Shown here piece by piece: positions 57,561 through 64,000 of a DNA stretch of 64,000 nucleotides. This DNA comes from Siphonodentalium dalli (Eukaryota > Mollusca > Scaphopoda > Gadilida > Siphonodentaliidae): assembly GCA_032622095.1 (NCBI GenBank), contig CP136066.1, forward strand, positions 117,701,319-117,765,318. The letters run 5' to 3'. The notes below the pieces were generated by a model. That model did not search any database. It saw nothing but the letters and a program-made list of their open reading frames with translations, and had not been told where the DNA came from. The position numbers and the translations under genes were made by a program. The stretch's first letter is position 1; the number at the start of each line of letters is the position of its first letter.

Positions 57561-59551
57561 CAGGGGCGTAGGAACCGGGGGGGGGGGGGGGGGGTAAGGG
57601 GGTAAATACCCCCCCAAAAATTTCCAGAAAATGGTCAACACTTAAACTGTATTTCTTATTTATTCAGCCTAACCAGTCACATTCTCCGCCCGCACAGTTT
57701 GACATAAAATAGTTTGTATACTCTATATGGGCAATTAGCGGTTGGGGGTACCATTATAAAGATTAGGTGCCTTGACTGCCATGTGTTATTGTCTCACTGG
57801 TATGTGTTATCATACAAGTACAAATATTTAGGTTTTTATCAGGTTATAAATTATAACTCCCCATATGGTGCTATCCACCGGCCTTTGCTCCTTATAAGCC
57901 TTCTTGTTACAGTACTCTCTCAGAAATCATTGTGTTAGCCCACAAACGGTATCTAATTTGTCCAAAGCTACAAAATAAATCAACACCAAGATTTCCAAGA
58001 TGAATTCAATACGAAATTATTTGAAGACTAAATATGGAAACTACGCTTCATCACATGCAGCTAGTACTATGGCACTGCTTAAATGGCGAATCTGCCTGCT
58101 TTATCGAGGCCATCCTTCAGTTAAATGCACTACTACTATGGATTAGGCTGGGAAAGCTGAGAATGTGAATATATAATTATGTAAGTATAAACCTACATAT
58201 CATGTTTCCATGGAAGATTGCTCCATTTGTACACACATGCTTATGAGAGTCAAAAATGATCTCCATACTATTTTGTACAACAGATGAAAAACTAAAATAC
58301 CATATTTTCCCTCAATGGGTTATTTAACGTAAATGCTGAACATTACAGTTGCAACGAAATGCGATCTGAGGCAGTCCTTCGAATTTGGAAAACGTAGGTG
58401 CGCGATATATCGCTCGGAGCTTTTGGGATTTGCGCGCGCCTTTTCTGAGGGAGCACAATTCAAATTAACATCGATGAAATGATTACTGAATAAAGACAAA
58501 CACAAGTATAATGATACACACGTATAATTCCAAGTGTGGCAACAGAAACAGAAATAAAAACATGTTTATATTGTACAATAGTCCACATGATAATAACATC
58601 AACAATCCGGCAATCCCGGTGAATCTGATCATGGTAATTAGTCGACTTCCGCGTCTGAGAGTGCATGCTCATCAGACTCAATAAAAGCTTCAAACTCGGA
58701 AGTGGAATCCGATTCGTTACCGCAATCAGAATCACCGGAATCAGATTGCCAGGGAGAAAATTATACTTTTAAAATTTTGATTAGTATATAGCTAGTCAAT
58801 TATTGTAATTGAATAGCATCCATTCCGAATTGAATAGCTATTTTTATGGGCCTAATATGGTCATTGCCGACTTCCGAAGGCAGGAGCCGGTGTTAGTACG
58901 AAAGGGGTGTCCTTTCGCTCACTATATTACACAAACCCTCCGACTTCCCTGCGTATCGTCATGAGATCTTGTTGAGTCACTATCCGACATGAATGATGAT
59001 ACAGTTAAACCCTAATCTAGTATTCAAATGAATCGGCGAATCCCGCATGCCGAAACATCAAACGAGGCCGCCAAAGAATTGACACGCTTTTTGCGGGAAC
59101 TCGCAAGTGCAGCAGTTATGACGAGGTGTCACCCCAATCATTGAGTGCGAAAGAAGCCGCTTTGATCTTTGTTTCCAGGTTCGTAATCAACGTCGTCACT
59201 GCTGAGAAAGATACATGGTGAATAGTCTTGTCGGCGTTTAACCATTGGTGTGTTGTTTGTTAAAGTCTCGTTCACTGGTTGCAAATTCCGAGATGCGCAT
59301 TTGAAATTTTCGGCATGCGCATTTAATAACTCGCTGGTTTTTAGATCCGCGTGCGCCAATTGCGCACCTCAAAATCAAAGGACTGCTGAGGGGTTTAAAT
59401 TCAGAAAAATTTCCCCACGGGACACGCCTCTCGAGCTGTCCCCATCTCCAGCCTGCGACTGTCGTCGATGGCCGTATGTGGCCCCTCATATACGAACTTA
59501 TTTCCTACACCCCTGATACCCCCCCAATAAATATAGCTTCCTACGCCCCTG
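57561..59551. mobile_element. hAT-like element with 8-bp target duplication, ~1.99 kb
   Basis: The ends are the inverted pair CAGGGGCGTAGGAA / TTCCTACGCCCCTG. The flanks are GTGCAGTT (57,553-57,560) and GTGTAGTT (59,552-59,559), an 8-bp direct duplication with one mismatch. CAGGGG ends plus an 8-bp duplication are characteristic of hAT elements. Next to the left end is a run of 18 G (57,577-57,594). The right end carries a second, inner copy of the terminus ('ttcctacacccctg'). No transposase motif is seen, so it is non-autonomous or decayed. The interior is CpG-richer than the surroundings from about 58,370. Confidence 0.85.
58638..58750 (-). other. Short acidic coding-like segment inside the hAT-like element
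   Basis: On the minus strand one frame reads a serine/aspartate/glutamate-rich stretch ('SDSGDSDCGNESDSTSEFEA', then further acidic residues) ending in a stop. A second short frame at 58,939-58,991 reads 'MSDSDSTRSHDDTQGSRR', followed by a GT-containing donor-like site. A third at 59,138-59,242 reads 'SSDDVDYEPGNK'. Together they could be exons of a small acidic protein or of a captured gene fragment. I do not recognise it and found no clean splice acceptors. Confidence 0.25.
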
Positions 59552-59596
59552 GTGTAGTTCACAACTGTCTGCAATTTAATACTGTTAGATCTCTAG

Positions 59597-59726
59597 AAGA
59601 CACCATTGAGAAAGAAGAGAGATGCAGAACCCCTGCCCAGTCTGTCCAGGTGATGGAATCTCCACCACCACAACCAGACGTCACCGACGATGAGGACCGA
59701 AGACTCCGGAGTACAGTAATGCCCTA
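59597..59726 (+). other. Possible terminal exon, unidentified
   Basis: Just after the hAT-like element, 'aatactgttag' could serve as a splice acceptor. The following frame is open to a stop at about 59,726. It reads a charged, proline-containing peptide ('SLEDTIEKEERCRTPAQS', later 'PPPQPDVTDDEDRR'). Composition is coding-like, but no family is recognised. It may instead be a fragment of a mobile-element ORF. Confidence 0.3.
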
Positions 59727-59797
59727 AATCCTGACTGAATCCTGAAAAATTACACATAATTCTGCTGCGGTTAAGGAGTCGATTATTTATGGCATTT

Positions 59798-60107
59798 AAT
59801 TAATAAATTAAACTAGCCTTCCCCTTGGAAGGCGCAGTTTGAATGTGATTCTACGAGTGATAGAATCACACGGAGGGATTAAATGAGATGTAATGCTATT
59901 GCGCATGTGCGAGTCACCCTTTAAAGCTAAAAATTGGAGAGTTGATAGAAATCCAAAGGCTGTAGTAACGATCTGACGAAATATCTACAGGCATCTTCAA
60001 GGATCGGGAGGGAGGGCGGCATTTATTCCCTCTGTGTGATTCTATCACTCGTAGAATCACAATCAAACTGCGCCTTCCAAGGGGAAGGCTAGTTTAATTT
60101 ATTAATT
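59798..60107. mobile_element. 310-bp TIR element with ~80-bp arms
   Basis: The left arm 'aattaataaattaaactagc', continuing 'cttccccttggaaggcgcag', is repeated in near-perfect complement at the right end. Each arm contains further short hairpins ('cttccccttggaag', 'gtgattctacgagtgatagaatcac' region). TTAA lies just outside the ACTAGCC core on both sides, which could be a TTAA duplication. It is non-coding. Confidence 0.85.
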
Positions 60108-60278
60108 CTACTTCATACTATAATCCCACTAGGGGATTCAATGAGACTTTAAAGCATCAACACGACAATTTGAAAAAAGAACCGTTTTTGCAACTCTTCG
60201 ACAGCTTGGGGTGAAAGCCTCAGACGTCCGAAGCCCATCCTCTTTAATGGCCTGTCGGTTATCAGGAGACACTATTAA

Positions 60279-60566
60279 CAACTTGGAATTTCTTCAAACA
60301 CAGCATCAATACTCGCTTCCTCTTGGCGACACAGCATGCAAAAACAATATACCACATTCCAAAAACAGTGGTTTTTCTTCTGTGATCAAAGACAGATTAA
60401 TCTGTTTCTCCCGTCTGTGAAAGTCGTGCTAGACTTTCTTACCACCTTGTTCAACCGTGGACTCTCGTATAGCGCTGTGAATACTGCTCGTTCAGCGTTA
60501 GCTGCTCTGGACATTTTCGAGGACGGATTTCACTCGGTATTATCAGCCATATTCACTGATGATTAA
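60279..60566 (+). pseudogene. Tyrosine-recombinase fragment (core-binding domain)
   Basis: A plus-strand frame open from 60,279 reads 'ASILASSWRHSMQKQYTTFQ', then 'KQWFFFC' and 'VVLDFLTTLFNRGLSYSAVN' followed by 'TARSALAAL'. This is the N-terminal SAM-like core-binding domain of DIRS/Ngaro- or Crypton-type tyrosine recombinases. It resembles the corresponding part of the recombinase at 49.7-51.1 kb ('LAASWRPGTRRDY', 'FLSHLFHKGLSYSTI') but is clearly a different sequence. The catalytic domain is absent: the frame ends at 60,566, right before the Helitron-like element. Confidence 0.75.
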
Positions 60567-60582
60567 AGTATCGCCAGAAATA

Positions 60583-61141
60583 TCTCATATATATTTTGAA
60601 GACCTCTGTATGTTTGTCTGTCTGTCCTTTATAGAATCGAAAACGGGTTGACCGATCGAGACCAAACTTCCTATCCAAAGGTAAAATCCCATGGACACCG
60701 TTGGCGTCGCATTTTGGAGAAGCTCAGACCACCCGTTCTCCACTCTCAGTCACAAAAATCGGCGTTTGTTTAACATTCAACGTTATTAGCATCTGCAGAG
60801 AGATATACGGGAACATCTAATATATAGAAACGGGTGGAGCTATCAACTTGAAATTTGGTATGTGAATGTATCTTGCCCCGGATACAAATTTTATCGGGTC
60901 GCTGAGCCCGTGCGATGCCAGCTTCGCGCATGCGCAGACCAGATCTCGGAAACGGGTGGAGCTATCGACTTGAAATTTGGTATGTGAATGTATCTTGCCC
61001 CGGAATAGAATTTTATCGGGTCGCCGAGCCCGTGCGACGCCAGCTTCGCGCATGCGCAGACCAGATCTTGGAAACGGGTGGAGCTATCGACTTGATATTT
61101 GGTTTTTGAATAGCCCGGACAACGTCGGGCTCATCGGCTAG
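60583..61141 (+). mobile_element. Helitron-like non-autonomous element (3' terminus clear, 5' end tentative)
   Basis: The 3' end shows the Helitron signature: a GC-rich hairpin (GCCCGgacaacGTCGGGC), about seven bases, then CTAG at 61,138-61,141 followed by T. A TC preceded by A at 60,583 ('a|tctcatatata') could be the 5' end, giving about 560 bp and an A/T insertion site, but this end is only a guess. The interior holds tandem ~122-bp units (starts at 60,827, 60,949 and 61,071: 'gaaacgggtggagctatc'). No Rep/helicase is encoded. Confidence 0.68.
60827..61110. repeat. Tandem ~122-bp units within the Helitron-like element
   Basis: 'gaaacgggtggagctatcga', 'cttgaaatttggtatgtgaa', 'atcttgccccgga' and 'gcgcatgcgcagaccagatc' recur at 122-bp spacing. 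The third unit is cut short by the terminal hairpin. Confidence 0.85.
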
Positions 61142-64000
61142 TATATATATATACAGGTATGGAATAATTCAGCCTGAACTCAAACCGTTGTTAAGGCTTT
61201 GAAGAAAAGCATAAAAGGTGTAAAACTGTTGTCTGGACATGATCAATGTGTTCCCCTGCATAGACAGGTGGAGAATGGAACAACTTGATTTTCCTTACTC
61301 AAATCCACTCATAGCGTGATACCACTATAGGGAAGAGGGGAATCAATGCACCCCCCCCCCCCCCCCATTTTCTGGATGAAAATTGCCTACAGCATGTGAG
61401 AAACCAGTATAATGTATACTACGATATCGCCATCCAGAAAACTGGCATGTAAAAATGTATATTAAGTAAAGTAATATGCAAAGTTGTATAGGATATCAGC
61501 AATGTACTGAATAGATATAGCATAAGAGTCTACTCAGAAGGTATATAGTCATAATTAAAACCAATCATGTGAATGCGTCATTGCCTGTGTCCAATGAAGA
61601 TACTCAAGTGGTGAGGTACACTCATAGACACATTTTTGTATTGTGTCAACTTCGCATGACAAGAATCAAATTGAAAATATTTTGATTCTGACAAATGTTG
61701 TAACATCTGAATATCCAGGCAAAACCGCAGATCATCAGTGATTGTTTACGTTTGATGTGGATACATGTAATGAGAAACATGAAACTATAGGTGACAGCAC
61801 ATCATGTACATAAAACCCATGCTAAGCAAATGTTGTGGATTAAATTTACTAACTGTCGGAAGGTTAAATTAGCTGTGAAAGCCCAAGGCACACATCTCAT
61901 GATGAACGCTGAATTTTCTGCGTCAAATGCAACCAAAAACAAAAATCAGTTACGAGATGTAGTATTACCACAGCCAGAAAAGATAATGGGCTGACATTTC
62001 CAATGCAAACGTGGGTTTCAACGTCCCAAATATATAGACTTCATAAAAATCTGATAACAGTCTGATAACGTGACAATAACGAACAACCAAAAAATGATTG
62101 CAGTTTCGCAGTGTGGGTGACTCTGAAGTACCCAGACCAGGCGAAGAAGCCACAAATACTATTTAGTAATAGTGGAAACAACTCAAGTTTCTGAAATTTT
62201 CAAAACAAAACCCAATAGCATAAAGCATCATTACCCGATATTGGAGTGTACACACCAAACCACACATTGTCTGTACGCCCTATAGATAGTAAAACAGACA
62301 TTTATCTTCTATGGTTTGTAACACATGCAATTGTCATACACTGTTAAGTTAATAATGCATATGCTAATAAACACTGTATAATGATAATCAGTCAGATATA
62401 ATTAGGTTTTATCTGTAAGATAGGTAATTGATTACCAGTTATGGACTAAGTTGGTTTGACACTAGTAAGTCATTTGTTCCCACCAACCAATATGGAATAT
62501 GGAACCATTGAGACCAGATGTAAATAAGGATACATGTACCATACATGTGTGGTTATCAACGGCATAAACTTGTCTCAGCACAAGCAGGTTAAACATGTTA
62601 TACTGGTCAGTGGTCACAATAGACCTGAATATATAATGCACATTAGAAATACATTAAATGCATACTGTACAGGTATAAGTTGAGTTCATTCCAGTAAGGG
62701 GTGGAAAATTGAACGTGTTTCAAGTTCAAAGTGTCAGCAGGACAAATATGGCAGTATAATTATGCTGCATGCAGCAGCACTGTACATAGTGTACGTTTGA
62801 CGATCATGCCACAAGGAGGCAAATATATTTAAACACGCTAAAACCAATCACCATAACTTGCTGCAGGCGAAATGGTGAAGTAAGATCAGTGGTCCAGAAG
62901 ACGGACTGCATGACTGTCATGTATATATATGTACATGTGATGTATATATGCATGCATATAGATTATGCCGATAGTATGGGTATAATGATGTAGATGTCTA
63001 TATCTACAAAGTTCAGACTTCAAAACCTGAACCTCTCATAAAATGATTTGAAATCATTATGTTACATGAACATGGACCTTAATGAATACTGGAAACGTAT
63101 TTTGTAATATAGTATATAAACTAACATGTTCATTTGAACAAACTGTGCGACTGTGTACTTACACAGCTCCAGTGAGAATACATTTAATTCTTAATAAATT
63201 GTTCAACTGGTAATCAATTAACAGTCTCAAGAGTTGTGGGTAAAACATTAAAGCCCACATTGACAACTTATGTTGAGTGAAACAACATTTGAAAGGAAAA
63301 CCATCACGGCTAATTATTGTAATCTGGTTCTCAACCACACGCGCTCGTCATGTTACATAACTTCGACCATTGACCTCTGGGTCTATAGATCTGTACGGAA
63401 ACTGACGAGGTTCGCCGAACGGCCCGGTCTCGCGGCGTGTGTTAAATAACTCTACGAAATGTGTGCGTAATTAAGATCCACAAAGGAAACATAATGATTG
63501 ATATCATGCTCATCGTATCCAGTTGTATCGACAAATAACACGTCGTGTAATATAGGCCACAAAAGCCGCGTACAGTGATCAGCACAATGTCTAACAGATT
63601 ATACGCTTCAATGCGGTCAACGATGGCTCTAGTTCGGACAGGGCGAAAACCGAGATGTACTTGAAGGAAAGGTCACAAACAAAAGGTCAACTGCACGTTG
63701 ACACATAGTCAGGCCCGATTAATAATCGCAGCAGGGAAAATATTGCATCATTGTTCCTGGACCCTTTTCGCAAATACTGAGGGCATGGCCTATTCAGCCA
63801 TGTGAAAAACGGTTGTCACAAGCCGAAACCAGGTGACCCGATTATATTGAGTGCATTTTTCCCTGTATAAAAATCAGGGTCAGCCATTGACCTAATTCAG
63901 ACAAGTTTGCAACAGCATTTATGTCATCAGAATTTAGCAAGACTTAGTGTTCGCCGGCAAAAAAGCAATAAAGTTGCATTTCGAGATATACAGATAATCT
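61142..64000. other. Unrecognised intergenic stretch
   Basis: A run of 16 C lies at 61,351-61,366 and TA/TG-rich microsatellite-like sequence near 62,920-62,960. Small frames have no recognisable domains. No inverted or tandem repeat of note is seen. Confidence 0.4.

Noticed and set aside
1-64000. tRNA, rRNA and small nuclear RNA genes
   Set aside because: I looked for typical A/B-box, T-loop and rRNA words and saw none convincing; a covariance-model scan would be decisive but could not be run.

Overview
This window looks like repeat-rich, AT-rich intergenic or intronic DNA from an invertebrate animal. A mollusc, perhaps a bivalve, is my best guess. The basis is the mix of DIRS, CR1/Jockey-like and other non-LTR retroelements, Helitron-like and TIR elements, long poly-G runs, and dispersed repeats carrying short 'cgtccgtc' runs. 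The species call is inference. I recognise no complete host gene, rRNA, tRNA or CRISPR array.

Layout. 1-1,270: unrecognised. 1,275-3,710: 5'-truncated non-LTR retrotransposon (minus strand, one frameshift). 4,895-6,121: array of a ~351-bp unit. 8,478-9,117: 640-bp TIR element with a 9-bp target duplication. 10.6-14.2 kb: tandem and dispersed low-copy repeats. 14,400-15,840: array of a ~73-bp unit interrupted twice at TTAA. 18,350-18,516 and 24,139-24,296: two fold-back palindromes. About 21.0-21.5 kb: decayed C2H2 zinc-finger sequence. 25,604-26,174: TTAA-flanked TIR element. 26,698-27,150 and 28,052-28,504: two apparently identical 453-bp TIR copies. 28,640-30,835: second non-LTR retrotransposon, inserted into an older repeat. 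32,312-43,855: 11.5-kb satellite of a 32-bp unit (with a 35-bp variant) showing a 2,565-bp higher-order period. About 26 bp beyond the array is a 76-nt candidate exon with good splice sites. 44.3-48.5 kb: degenerate ~160-bp array containing an ~806-bp TG...CA insertion. 48,978-54,164: structurally complete DIRS-type tyrosine-recombinase retrotransposon (gag-like ORF, RT-RNase H, frameshifted recombinase, inverted terminal repeats and internal complementary region). 55-60.1 kb: fold-back element, hAT-like element with an 8-bp target duplication, and a small TIR element. 60,279-60,566: second tyrosine-recombinase fragment. 60,583-61,141: Helitron-like 3' terminus. 61.1-64 kb: unrecognised.

How the parts relate. 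The coding content is almost entirely mobile-element protein. In the DIRS element the three minus-strand reading frames overlap and follow the order expected of the family. The outermost bases of both termini are copied, in complement, in one internal block, which is the template arrangement of DIRS-type circular replication. Several insertions can be ordered in time because they split a recognisable repeat: TTAA insertions in the 73-bp array, the second LINE in an older repeat, and the 806-bp insertion in the 160-bp array. The most noteworthy structures are the satellite with its nested higher-order repeat and possible intronic position, the intact DIRS architecture, the identical 453-bp twins, and the TIR elements with readable target duplications.
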